DNA from: Lachnospiraceae bacterium UBA7110
Lineage (GTDB): Bacteria; Bacillota; Clostridia; Lachnospirales; Lachnospiraceae
Assembly (NCBI GenBank): GCA_002492295.1
Contig: DKYC01000152.1
Coordinates: forward strand, 640 to 8,081
DNA length: 7,442 bases
Direction: 5' to 3'
Shown piece by piece: positions 1-5,747 of this stretch; the first letter of the stretch is position 1, and every line of letters starts with the position of its first letter. Both the position numbers and the translations under genes were made by a program. The notes beneath the pieces were generated by a model. It did no database searches, was not told the DNA's origin, and saw only the letters and a program-made list of their open reading frames with translations.

Positions 1-1257
1 TGTAATTTCTGAATCAAAGTTTCGCCATTCTGATTTTTGTTCATCATTTGGTTCTGCTACATATTGTGTAATAGAGGATGGATTCATTGTAATTGTTTTG
101 AATACATCCAGTAATTTTTTGTCTAGCTTCCAACAACTTACCGCACTCATATCACAAACTTCTTTTCCTTTTCGAGGGCGTGTTGGACAGTAATAAGAAG
201 AATAAACGCTATTTTTTTCCTTTTTTCGGGCAACTTGCATCCGACACCCACATTTGGCGCAATAAAGCGCGCCCTTTAGAAGCGGTACATCATACTTTTG
301 CTTTTTGTTAAACGTGTTTTGCCGAAAGCGTTCTTGAATAGCCAGCCATTTTTTTGCAGGGATAAATGGTTCATGAAGACCAATACAGACGATCCATTCT
401 GTTTTTGGTTGTATGGTATGCCTTTTGTATTTTTCAGTACTTCTGCCATAGATCATAACACCATGCTTACCATCCCATTTTTCCCGTGGCGAATCTATAT
501 CCATTTTGCAACCAAGACCTTCATAGTAATCATAAACCTCCGGGGTGGTGTCTACACAATATGGCATAGTTAGTATCTTGTGTAATTGAGTTGTGGAAAA
601 AAATGCTCCACTTAATGTTTTTATGCCCTGATGTCGAAATGCTGTTTCCATGCCTTGAAGAGAATAGCTATTTTGAAGAAACGTATCAAAAATCCATTTG
701 ACCCAATTCATAGTTTCTGGATCAGGAATTATGGTAACGTGTTTTTTGCCATTGATCTCAATTTGTTTTCGTATATAGCCAACGGGAGGATTACCGCCAG
801 TCCAAAGCCCTTTCTTTGCAAGCCCAATCATATTGTCAGTAACTCTTGCAGCGATAGTTTCGCGCTCCATCTGCGCAAATACCATGGTGACATACATCAT
901 AGCTTTTCCAATAGGAGTAGCAGTATCAATATTTTCTTTAAGTGAGATGAACATGATACGATGTTCTTCCAGCGTAGCATAAATATTGGAAAAATCTTTA
1001 ACATCCCTTGATAAACGGTCAAGTTGGTAAACTACAAGTGCATCTAATAGACCATCTGTTATATCTGTCAGTAATGCCTGGAGCTGGGGACGGTTTGTAT
1101 TAGCCCCTGTTAGTCCTTCATCCGTATACTCAGCGATACTCTCTATTTGATTCTGAAATTTAAGATCAATGTATTCTTTACACATTTTGATCTGATTGCT
1201 AATCGAATCAGATTTATCGGAATAAACAGATTTTCGTCCATAAATTGCAAAATGCAT
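1..1257 (-). CDS. Large serine recombinase (site-specific integrase), C-terminus beyond the window edge
   Basis: The frame is open from the ATG at 1257 to base 1, giving 419 visible residues with no stop. The N-terminal resolvase domain (about residues 1-145) has the Y-x-R-x-S motif (IYGRKS) with Ser10 as predicted nucleophile, EGLTG at 48-51, the arginine motif YQLDRLSRD (Arg81, Arg84), and MERETIAARV at 130-139. A recombinase domain follows at about 155-300. A zinc ribbon has Cys333/Cys336 (CAKC) and Cys357/Cys368. The start is supported by AAAGGTGG just upstream (about 1262-1269). In this family the enzyme joins att sites through a 5'-phosphoserine intermediate to integrate or excise phages and conjugative or mobilizable elements. 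The usual length is about 450-600 residues, so only the C-terminal coiled-coil part is missing here. The gene is AT-rich compared with tal and tkt, consistent with transfer. The class is secure; which element it serves cannot be told because that lies left of the window. Confidence 0.95.
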   Translation of the reverse strand, partial: MHFAIYGRKSVYSDKSDSISNQIKMCKEYIDLKFQNQIESIAEYTDEGLTGANTNRPQLQALLTDITDGLLDALVVYQLDRLSRDVKDFSNIYATLEEHRIMFISLKENIDTATPIGKAMMYVTMVFAQMERETIAARVTDNMIGLAKKGLWTGGNPPVGYIRKQIEINGKKHVTIIPDPETMNWVKWIFDTFLQNSYSLQGMETAFRHQGIKTLSGAFFSTTQLHKILTMPYCVDTTPEVYDYYEGLGCKMDIDSPREKWDGKHGVMIYGRSTEKYKRHTIQPKTEWIVCIGLHEPFIPAKKWLAIQERFRQNTFNKKQKYDVPLLKGALYCAKCGCRMQVARKKEKNSVYSSYYCPTRPRKGKEVCDMSAVSCWKLDKKLLDVFKTITMNPSSITQYVAEPNDEQKSEWRNFDSEIT

Positions 1258-1278
1258 ATAAACCACCTTTCCTTTGCC

Positions 1279-1304
1279 GCCAGCTCTCTTGTTTGAGGGC
1301 TGGC
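1279..1304 (-). promoter_or_regulatory. Inverted repeat in the recombinase leader
   Basis: GCCAGC (1279-1284) pairs with GCTGGC (1299-1304). One internal mismatch is followed by a further CTC/GAG pairing around a loop of about six bases. The dyad lies directly upstream of the recombinase ribosome binding site (about 1262-1269). Serine recombinase attachment sites are imperfect dyads that often lie next to the integrase gene, so this could be part of an att half-site. It could equally be a leader hairpin affecting translation. There is no T-tract, so a terminator is unlikely. Confidence 0.4.
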
Positions 1305-1324
1305 ATTCTTTACTTTCATATTTT

Positions 1325-1346
1325 TTTGTTTCAATCCACTTGCGGC
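1325..1346 (-). repeat. 22-bp direct repeat, copy A (in front of the recombinase)
   Basis: This is a perfect 22-bp match to 3723-3744 in the same orientation. Read on the minus strand it starts GCCGCAAGTGG and contains GTGGATTGAAAC, the ending seen in many type I and III CRISPR repeats. It lies 68 bp upstream of the recombinase ATG and 41 bp beyond the end of the Rpn remnant. The flanks on its 5' side (minus-strand reading) do not match copy B. There is no array of regularly spaced copies. Confidence 0.85.
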
Positions 1347-1386
1347 TGTGCAATGTTTAGCTAAAGGGCGTTATGGTAAGGAGTTT

Positions 1387-2004
1387 TTATTCCAATTTTG
1401 AATACTGTTCATAGTACTGTCTTGCTTCTTTTTCGCTCAGATTAAAACGTTTTTGAAGTTTTCTAAGAATTCTTTCTTGTGTGACTTGCTCTTCTAGGTT
1501 ATCCAAGATCAATGCCTGAATTCCTTCTTTTCTACCTTCTTCCCAGCCACTTTCCCTTGCTTCTAAAATTCCCTGATTGTAGTCCCGGAGTGCTTTCTCT
1601 CTTGCTTCATACTCCATTCGCTTCTGTTCATCCTGACTAATGACTTGTAAGGTGTTATATGCACTTTGAATGTAAGTATTCTTTGATGCTAACATCTCAA
1701 AATCCTCCTTCCGCTCAGAGTTAATGAATTTCGCCCATAATAAAATATCATCCTTATCGTCTTTTAATTCCTGCGGAAGTTTGGGCAGCTCTATCAGGTG
1801 GAATTCCATCTTATCTGTATACAGAAATTGACGCGTATCTTCTCTTATATGAAAACAGGAATAAAATTCGGTTTCCTCCGGAAAAAGGGTAAAATTTAAG
1901 ATACTGATGCTTACACATTTCTTAAATACATTGTATGTCTGCCCCGGTTTAATTTGTTCTGCATACATTTTAGCGAGATAGAACAGAGCGCGATCTAAAT
2001 AGAT
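1387..2004 (-). pseudogene. Rpn family nuclease/putative transposase, N-terminally truncated remnant
   Basis: An ATG at 1968 opens a 193-residue frame, but family-like sequence continues upstream of it (IYLDRALFYLAKMYAEQ, from 2004) to an in-frame TAG at 2005-2007. In this family such a stretch lies mid-protein, followed as here by a VSISILNF-type strand segment, an E/K-rich helical region with the GWEEGRKEGIQALILDNLEE pattern, and a C-terminal segment ending near EARQYYEQY. The PD-(D/E)XK catalytic core expected before this point is absent, so the product would lack nuclease activity. Full-length members are about 300 residues and are implicated in recombination-promoting DNA cleavage. No convincing ribosome binding site precedes 1968 (only AT-rich sequence and CTCGCTAAA). 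The assignment rests on recalled family pattern, so the family is likely but not certain. A shortened but expressed protein is less likely than a decaying gene. Confidence 0.7.
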
Positions 2005-2057
2005 CTAGATTGAAACATTGATACTTGCACTTATATTTTTAATCAAAACAACAAGCA

Positions 2058-2240
2058 GTGACGTACTCCCACCACTTTAAGAAGTGGGGGCTTCTCGCTC
2101 AAGGATACTAACGTATCCAGTATCAACGAGCGAACCCCGTCCGCCCGACGGTTCCACGAATGATGTTCGATTCGTACCTTGGATATTTTACGCACAGAAG
2201 GAAGCTTGGTTTTCGCATATTCGTTTTCTCTGTGCAACCA
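2058..2240 (-). ncRNA. Candidate omega-RNA-like structured segment at the right end of the solo element
   Basis: Several perfect inverted repeats follow one another towards the right end: GCACAGA (2192-2198) with TCTGTGC (2229-2235); CCGTC (2137-2141) with GACGG (2147-2151); GGATAC/GTATCC (2103-2108/2113-2118) nested within TCGCTC/GAGCGA (2095-2100/2128-2133); and the terminal hairpin (2072-2077/2082-2087 core). TnpB-associated guide RNAs overlap the right end of IS200/IS605 elements, with the guide copied from the flank. By that rule a minus-strand transcript would carry a guide starting TGCTTGTTGTTTTGATT at 2057 and going down. No promoter was identified, and whether it is expressed is unknown. 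Confidence 0.45.
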
Positions 2241-2369
2241 CATATATCCAGTTGTCAATGTACACATCACTATGATAAGTATACTTGATAGGACGAAAAA
2301 TAGCAAGAAGAAATTGCCAAACAAACGCAATTCATCCCCCCACCTTAGAGGTGGGGGACTTCTTGCTGT
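2058..2369 (-). mobile_element. Solo IS200/IS605-type element (both ends, no tnpA or tnpB)
   Basis: About 310 bp is bounded by the two subterminal hairpins characteristic of this superfamily. On the minus strand the left end reads AGCAAGAAGTCCCCCACC with a 9-bp perfect stem (2337-2345/2349-2357, loop TAG). The right end reads AGAAGCCCCCACTT with its hairpin at 2069-2090, and finishes GTACGTCAC at 2058. No transposase or TnpB reading frame is present, so it would be a deletion derivative that can only be moved in trans (a PATE- or MITE-like unit). It is inserted a few bases after the trxA stop codon, leaving trxA intact. The left boundary is uncertain by several bases; GTTCAC directly precedes AGCAAGAAG on the minus strand and may be flank or target. 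No matching insertion-site search was possible. Confidence 0.7.
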
Positions 2370-2375
2370 GAACGG

Positions 2376-2684
2376 TTAAAGTGCAATAAGGCGGATCAGT
2401 CCATCTTTTGAAAGTTCGCCGATATGCTGATTGACCGCCGTCCCATTTTTAAATACGATAAAAGTCGGGATGGACATTACATTGTATTTTTCTGTGGTTG
2501 CCGGAGCTTCCTCGACATTGAGTTTTACGATTTTGGCGCGCCCTTTTAATTCCTCCGCCAGTCCCTCGACAACCGGAGCAACTCTTTTGCACGGACCACA
2601 CCAGTCTGCAAAAAAGTCCACTAAAACAGGGAGTTCTGCTTTTAATACTTCCGATTCAAAATTGCTGTCATTTACATACTGCAT
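2376..2684 (-). CDS. trxA: Thioredoxin
   Basis: This 102-residue thioredoxin-fold protein has the redox motif WCGPC (Cys29 and Cys32 in ADWCGPCK) and the cis-proline loop SIPTF (Pro73). It acts in the cytosol as a disulfide reductant, normally recharged by thioredoxin reductase, for partners such as ribonucleotide reductase and peroxiredoxins. I chose the ATG at 2684 over the upstream one at 2759 because homology begins at MQYVNDSNF and AGAAGG precedes it at good spacing; the longer form would add 25 unrelated residues. The length is slightly below the usual 105-110, with a short last helix (GLIRLIAL), but all functional residues are present. The stop lies only a few bases before the IS605-like end, so that hairpin may now form the transcript's 3' end. 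It probably lies in one minus-strand unit with the small ORF and trmB. Confidence 0.95.
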   Translation of the reverse strand: MQYVNDSNFESEVLKAELPVLVDFFADWCGPCKRVAPVVEGLAEELKGRAKIVKLNVEEAPATTEKYNVMSIPTFIVFKNGTAVNQHIGELSKDGLIRLIAL

Positions 2685-2755
2685 GAGTACCTTCTTTCTG
2701 CGCTGGGATAGTAATTTTTGGCAATTATTTTCCGTCCACAGCGCCGATGCGGAAA

Positions 2756-2911
2756 TCAATGCCCGTGTTTACGTTTTTTTGCGGGTTTGCCGAACGACTG
2801 TAATGTCCGGTTTATCTCGTCAAAATTTCGTTTCAGAGTGACGGCCTGGCGGTTTAGGCTGGGCTGTGCATCAAAAAAACGAATGAGAAAACGTTTAAAG
2901 GAAGAAGCCAT
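2756..2911 (-). CDS. Small basic hypothetical protein (51 aa)
   Basis: I do not recognise this protein. It starts MASSFKRFLIRFFDAQ, has a likely amphipathic N-terminal helix rich in Phe and Arg, and ends in a strongly basic tail (GKPAKKRKHGH). There is no cysteine, and no transmembrane stretch is evident. GAGG seven bases before the ATG at 2911 (2919-2922) supports that start over an in-frame ATG at 2938, which would add nine residues and lacks as good a site. It sits between trmB (140 bp upstream) and trxA (71 bp downstream) on the same strand, which fits a co-transcribed gene. The charge pattern might suggest nucleic acid or ribosome binding, but that is only inference. A chance reading frame is possible at this length. 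Confidence 0.5.
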   Translation of the reverse strand: MASSFKRFLIRFFDAQPSLNRQAVTLKRNFDEINRTLQSFGKPAKKRKHGH

Positions 2912-2931
2912 ACAAATACCTCGCTTCCTAT

Positions 2932-2954
2932 ACTGCATGGAGATATTATGCAGT
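2932..2954. promoter_or_regulatory. Perfect 7-bp inverted repeat upstream of the small ORF
   Basis: ACTGCAT (2932-2938) and ATGCAGT (2948-2954) are separated by nine bases, just upstream of the small ORF's ribosome binding site. A third related stretch, CCTATAGTATATGCAG, follows at 2960-2975 and echoes CCTATACTGCAT at 2927-2938. The cluster could be an operator or a leader hairpin. No convincing -35/-10 pair was found here on the minus strand. Confidence 0.3.
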
Positions 2955-3051
2955 GTTTTCCTATAGTATATGCAGGGATTTTCCTTTGGTATGCGTTTGT
3001 GTTTTAGCTGGGCTGTCCGATCACCCGGATGCCTGCAGCATTTATCTTTGG

Positions 3052-3702
3052 TTATTCTTTTTCCGGAGGAAATGCCACAAGCCGATAGATCGGATTGCCC
3101 ATGGCAGAAAAACGTTCTTCGTACTCAGTCATCAAATTGTCCTCCATATATGGGCTGTGATGCAGGTCACGAGTAATTTGTGCAAGCTGCCAGCCCATTT
3201 CTTCCGCTTGTTCGATGGAAAAATCAAAGAGTGTCTGGTTATCCGTTTTAAACTCGATCTGACCGTTTGGCTGTAAAAATCGTCTGTACCGCTCAAGGAA
3301 TTCTGATGAGGTCAGCCGCCTTTTCGCATGGCGTTCTTTTGGCCATGGATCAGAGAAATTCAGGTAGATTCTCGCCACTTCCAGAGGGGCAAACACCTGT
3401 TCGAGATGTTCTGCGCCATAACGCAAAAAGGTCAGGTTTTTGCATTCGCCGATGCTCTCTCGTTTTGCAACTGCGCGAATCAGCACGCTCTCATATAATT
3501 CGATGCCAATATAGTTGATTTCGGGATGTTTTTGTGCCAGCGCGGTAATAAATTTCCCCTTGCCCATACCAATCTCAATATGAAGAGGGTGATGGTTGCC
3601 AAAGAATTCATTCCAGTGTCCACGGTATTTTTCTGGCTCCTGTACAACGTAAGGGCTGGCAGCAATCGCCTCTTTTGCCCCTTTGATATTGCGTAATCTC
3701 AT
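3052..3702 (-). CDS. trmB: tRNA (guanine-N7-)-methyltransferase
   Basis: This 216-residue enzyme transfers a methyl group from S-adenosylmethionine to N7 of guanosine 46 in the tRNA variable loop. Visible motifs are the SAM-binding EIGMGKGKF (residues 43-51) and YIGIEL (64-69), the family signature LNFSDPWPKERHAKRRL (114-130), FKTDN (151-155), and the C-terminal TEYEERF (192-198). The start is MRLRNIKGA at 3702, preceded by GGAG (3710-3713). An in-frame upstream ATG at 3756 would add 18 residues translated from the 22-bp repeat and leader, and is rejected. A minus-strand promoter at 3854-3882 gives a 5' leader of about 145 nt that contains repeat copy B. Length is typical for the family. Confidence 0.96.
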   Translation of the reverse strand: MRLRNIKGAKEAIAASPYVVQEPEKYRGHWNEFFGNHHPLHIEIGMGKGKFITALAQKHPEINYIGIELYESVLIRAVAKRESIGECKNLTFLRYGAEHLEQVFAPLEVARIYLNFSDPWPKERHAKRRLTSSEFLERYRRFLQPNGQIEFKTDNQTLFDFSIEQAEEMGWQLAQITRDLHHSPYMEDNLMTEYEERFSAMGNPIYRLVAFPPEKE

Positions 3703-3722
3703 ATGCTTACTCCATGTGTAAA

Positions 3723-3744
3723 TTTGTTTCAATCCACTTGCGGC
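3723..3744 (-). repeat. 22-bp direct repeat, copy B (in the trmB leader)
   Basis: It is identical to 1325-1346 over 22 bp and in the same orientation. It lies 20 bp upstream of the trmB ATG and downstream of the predicted trmB promoter, so it would be transcribed. Beyond the repeat towards the gene, both copies show a loosely similar ATG..AGTAA stretch (ATGAAAGTAA near copy A, ATGGAGTAA near copy B), which might indicate a decayed longer duplication. Confidence 0.85.
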
Positions 3745-3853
3745 AGTTAGGAGCAAGACAATTACGTGAATTTATAATTGTTCCTGCAATTCCTCCCCTA
3801 CCTAAGAAGAAAGGGAATCCTTGCTGCTAATTGTTGAATTGGAACTTGCTGCC

Positions 3854-3882
3854 ATTATATATGATTTTTAATAGAGATTCAA
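3854..3882 (-). promoter_or_regulatory. Predicted sigma-A-type promoter for trmB
   Basis: On the minus strand TTGAAT (3877-3882) is followed after 17 bp by a perfect TATAAT (3854-3859). It points towards trmB, with a predicted start near 3847, and is divergent from the promoter at 3908-3935. The remainder of the spacer between 3745 and 3853 is AT-rich, and no gene was seen in it. Confidence 0.65.
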
Positions 3883-3907
3883 TAGGCAGTTTATTCCTGC
3901 AAAATGA

Positions 3908-3935
3908 TTGCTTTTCTAATTCGTTTTGGTATAAT
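3908..3935 (+). promoter_or_regulatory. Predicted sigma-A-type promoter for the sirtuin gene
   Basis: TTGCTT (3908-3913), a 16-bp spacer and a perfect TATAAT (3930-3935) read rightwards. A start near 3942 would give a leader of about 150 nt before the ATG at 4094. The early leader can form a small hairpin AGGAT/ATCCT (3944-3948/3954-3958). No known riboswitch was recognised in the leader. Confidence 0.65.
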
Positions 3936-4035
3936 AAAGGGGTAGGATTTTCGATCCTGTGATTGCAAAATGGAGTATGTCCTTTTAGAGCGGGGCATAA
4001 TATTACTCCGGCTGTTTAAAATCAATGCTTTTTAT

Positions 4036-4047
4036 ATGCTATAGCAT
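4036..4047. promoter_or_regulatory. 12-bp perfect palindrome in the sirtuin leader
   Basis: ATGCTATAGCAT is self-complementary and lies 46 bp upstream of the sirtuin ATG, in an AT-rich stretch. Size and symmetry fit a dimeric repressor site, but with a single copy it could be chance. Confidence 0.3.
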
Positions 4048-4093
4048 TAACTTTTAACCGCCGCAGTAATAAAGAGGAAAGGAGAGGGATTGG

Positions 4094-4849
4094 ATGGACG
4101 AGAAAACGGCGCACCTTGTAAGGATGTTGCACGAGAGCGAGAATATTGTATTTTTTGGAGGCGCGGGTGTTTCCACTGCGAGCAATATTCCAGATTTCCG
4201 CAGTTCAGAGGGAATTTTTTCCAGAAAACTAAAGATGCAGTTAACACCGGAACAACTTGTATCGCATACTTTTTATATGCGTTATCCGGAGGAATTTTAT
4301 CAGTTCTATAAAGAAAACCTGCTTTACCCACAAGCAAAGCCAAATGACTGCCATATCGCGTTAGCGAAATTGGAGCAAATGGGAAAGTTAAAAGCGGTTG
4401 TGACCCAAAATATCGACGGTCTGCACCAGGCGGCGGGAAGCAAGGTAGTTTATGAACTGCACGGCTCCGTGCTGCGCAATTACTGTACCAATTGTGGAAA
4501 ATTTTATCCGATGGAGTATGTGCATGATGCAAAAGGTGTTCCGCATTGTGAAAACTGCGGTGGAACTATTAAGCCGGATGTGGTGCTTTATGAGGAGGGG
4601 CTTGACCAGGAGATTCTATCGGGTGCGGTGCGCGCGATCGCCGAGGCGGATATGCTATTGATTGGCGGGACTTCACTTGTTGTCTACCCTGCGGCAGGAC
4701 TGATTGATTATTTTAACGGAAAGCATCTGGTGCTGATCAACAAGAGTGTGACTGCGGCGGACGACAGAGCGGAGCTGGTGATCAATGAGGATATCGCGAA
4801 GGTGATGAAGGAGAGTGTGGACGCTTTGGAGACGCAGCAGATATCCTAA
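4094..4849 (+). CDS. NAD-dependent protein deacylase, Sir2 family
   Basis: This 251-residue sirtuin removes acyl groups from protein lysines using NAD+, releasing nicotinamide and O-acyl-ADP-ribose. Motifs in order are GGAGVSTASNIPDFRS (22-37, NAD binding), TQNIDGLH (104-111), catalytic His123 in ELHGS, a Zn module with Cys131/Cys134 and Cys152/Cys155, KPDVVLYEE (160-168), GGTSLVVYPAA (191-201) and INKS (215-218). AAAGGAGAGG at about 4078-4087 supports the ATG at 4094. The motifs resemble the class U bacterial group. Two differences from textbook sirtuins are Asn31 where Gly is usual in SGIPDFR, and YEE where FGE is usual. The catalytic His and NAD-contacting Gln105, Asn106 and Asp108 are intact, so it is probably active. 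It has its own promoter. The next gene, tal, starts 220 bp later with a separate promoter, so a functional link to central carbon enzymes is only positional. Confidence 0.95.
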   Translation: MDEKTAHLVRMLHESENIVFFGGAGVSTASNIPDFRSSEGIFSRKLKMQLTPEQLVSHTFYMRYPEEFYQFYKENLLYPQAKPNDCHIALAKLEQMGKLKAVVTQNIDGLHQAAGSKVVYELHGSVLRNYCTNCGKFYPMEYVHDAKGVPHCENCGGTIKPDVVLYEEGLDQEILSGAVRAIAEADMLLIGGTSLVVYPAAGLIDYFNGKHLVLINKSVTAADDRAELVINEDIAKVMKESVDALETQQIS

Positions 4850-4971
4850 AATGTGCATGAATATTTGTTTTTTTGCTGAGGATTTTTTGCCTTGCCGTCT
4901 GCGAGTATGGGCAATAAATTAAGTTTTAACGAAAAAAAGCACAATTTGCACGATGGATAGCTATATTTTAC

Positions 4972-5000
4972 TTGCCATTTTCAGCAAATTGTAGTATAAT
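4972..5000 (+). promoter_or_regulatory. Predicted sigma-A-type promoter for tal (and tkt)
   Basis: TTGCCA (4972-4977), a 17-bp spacer and a perfect TATAAT (4995-5000) give a near-consensus promoter about 63 bp before the tal ATG. The upstream part of this intergenic stretch (4850-4971) is AT-rich. It contains a weak TTGCC/GGCAA inverted repeat (4892-4896/4910-4914) without a following T-tract, so no confident sirtuin terminator can be called. Confidence 0.75.
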
Positions 5001-5069
5001 TTAGAAAAAGTAAAATTATTTTACATTTTTTTAAAGTTTTGATACTATTTTAAAAGGAGGATTTATAAA

Positions 5070-5723
5070 ATGAAGTTTTTTATCGACACAGCCAACGTGG
5101 AGGACATCAGGAAGGCAAATGACATGGGCGTGATCTGCGGTGTTACTACGAACCCGTCTTTGATTGCGAAGGAAGGCCGCGATTTTAACGAGGTGATCAA
5201 GGAGATTACTTCCATCGTGGACGGGCCGATCAGCGGCGAAGTAAAAGCGACAACCGTTGACGCGGAGGGCATGATCAAGGAAGGCCGTGAAATTGCTGCG
5301 ATCCATCCGAATATGGTGGTTAAGATTCCGATGACCGTCGAAGGCTTAAAGGCCGTAAAAGTGCTTTCTGCCGAGGGTATCAAGACCAATGTGACTTTAA
5401 TCTTCTCCGCAAACCAGGCATTGCTTGCAGCAAGGGCGGGCGCGACCTATGTTTCTCCGTTCCTTGGCCGTCTGGACGATATTTCCACTCCGGGTATCGA
5501 TCTGATCCGCAATATCGCTGATATTTTTAATATTTATGGTCTGGAAACCGAGATTATCGCGGCAAGTGTGCGCAATCCGATCCATATCACAGACTGTGCG
5601 CTTGCAGGCGCGCATATTGCGACCGTTCCTTACAGTGTTATCGTACAGTGTACAAAGCATCCATTGACCGATCAGGGCATTGAGAAGTTCAAGAAGGATT
5701 ATGAGGCAGTTTTCGGCAAGTAA
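5070..5723 (+). CDS. tal: Transaldolase, TalC/fructose-6-phosphate aldolase-like small type
   Basis: This 217-residue TIM-barrel class I aldolase transfers a dihydroxyacetone unit between sugar phosphates (sedoheptulose 7-phosphate plus glyceraldehyde 3-phosphate to erythrose 4-phosphate plus fructose 6-phosphate) in the cytosol. Lys85 in VVKIPMT is the expected Schiff-base lysine. FIDTAN (Asp6) and GVTTNPSLIAKEG (24-36, Asn28) form the active-site front, with TNVTLIFSANQALLAARAGATYVSPFLGRLDD downstream at about 106-137. The compact length is typical of TalC proteins and well below the about 315 residues of E. coli TalB. Some family members act as fructose-6-phosphate aldolases instead, so the exact reaction is inferred; adjacency to tkt favours transaldolase. 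A strong AAAAGGAGG (5052-5060) and a near-consensus promoter suggest high expression. GC-rich third positions contrast with the mobile genes on the left. Confidence 0.95.
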   Translation: MKFFIDTANVEDIRKANDMGVICGVTTNPSLIAKEGRDFNEVIKEITSIVDGPISGEVKATTVDAEGMIKEGREIAAIHPNMVVKIPMTVEGLKAVKVLSAEGIKTNVTLIFSANQALLAARAGATYVSPFLGRLDDISTPGIDLIRNIADIFNIYGLETEIIAASVRNPIHITDCALAGAHIATVPYSVIVQCTKHPLTDQGIEKFKKDYEAVFGK

Positions 5724-5747
5724 AATTTAGTATTGGAACTAAAAACA

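Noticed and set aside
298..945. Two plus-strand open frames of 91 and 104 codons (298-573 and 631-945)
   Set aside because: They lie antisense inside the serine recombinase, whose frame shows complete family motifs. Their products show no recognisable domain.
1143..1334. Minus-strand 63-codon frame through repeat copy A
   Set aside because: It overlaps the recombinase 5' end in another frame, reads through the repeat and the ribosome binding site, and has no family features.
2008..2016. GATTGAAAC on the plus strand near the Rpn break, resembling the end of the 22-bp repeat
   Set aside because: Only nine bases match and in the opposite orientation, so chance in AT-rich DNA is a sufficient explanation.
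2043..2379. Short frames on both strands inside the IS605-like element, including a hydrophobic 95-residue minus-strand one
   Set aside because: The frames translate the terminal hairpins and structured interior. The hydrophobic start does not match TnpA or TnpB, and non-coding element sequence explains the stretch better.
2431..2966. Plus-strand frames of 136 and 82 codons
   Set aside because: Antisense shadows of trxA and the small ORF region.
2960..2995. Possible minus-strand promoter for the small ORF and trxA (TATACT at 2965-2970)
   Set aside because: No acceptable -35 hexamer lies 16-18 bp upstream of it on the minus strand.
1325..3744. CRISPR array
   Set aside because: There are only two repeat copies, 2.4 kb apart, with genes between them, no spacers of regular length and no cas genes.
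4047..4532. Minus-strand 161-codon frame overlapping the sirtuin gene
   Set aside because: The long frame is a by-product of the sirtuin's codon use. The plus-strand product carries all the family motifs.
4880..4920. Terminator after the sirtuin gene (TTGCC/GGCAA)
   Set aside because: The stem is only five base pairs with a large loop and no following T-tract.
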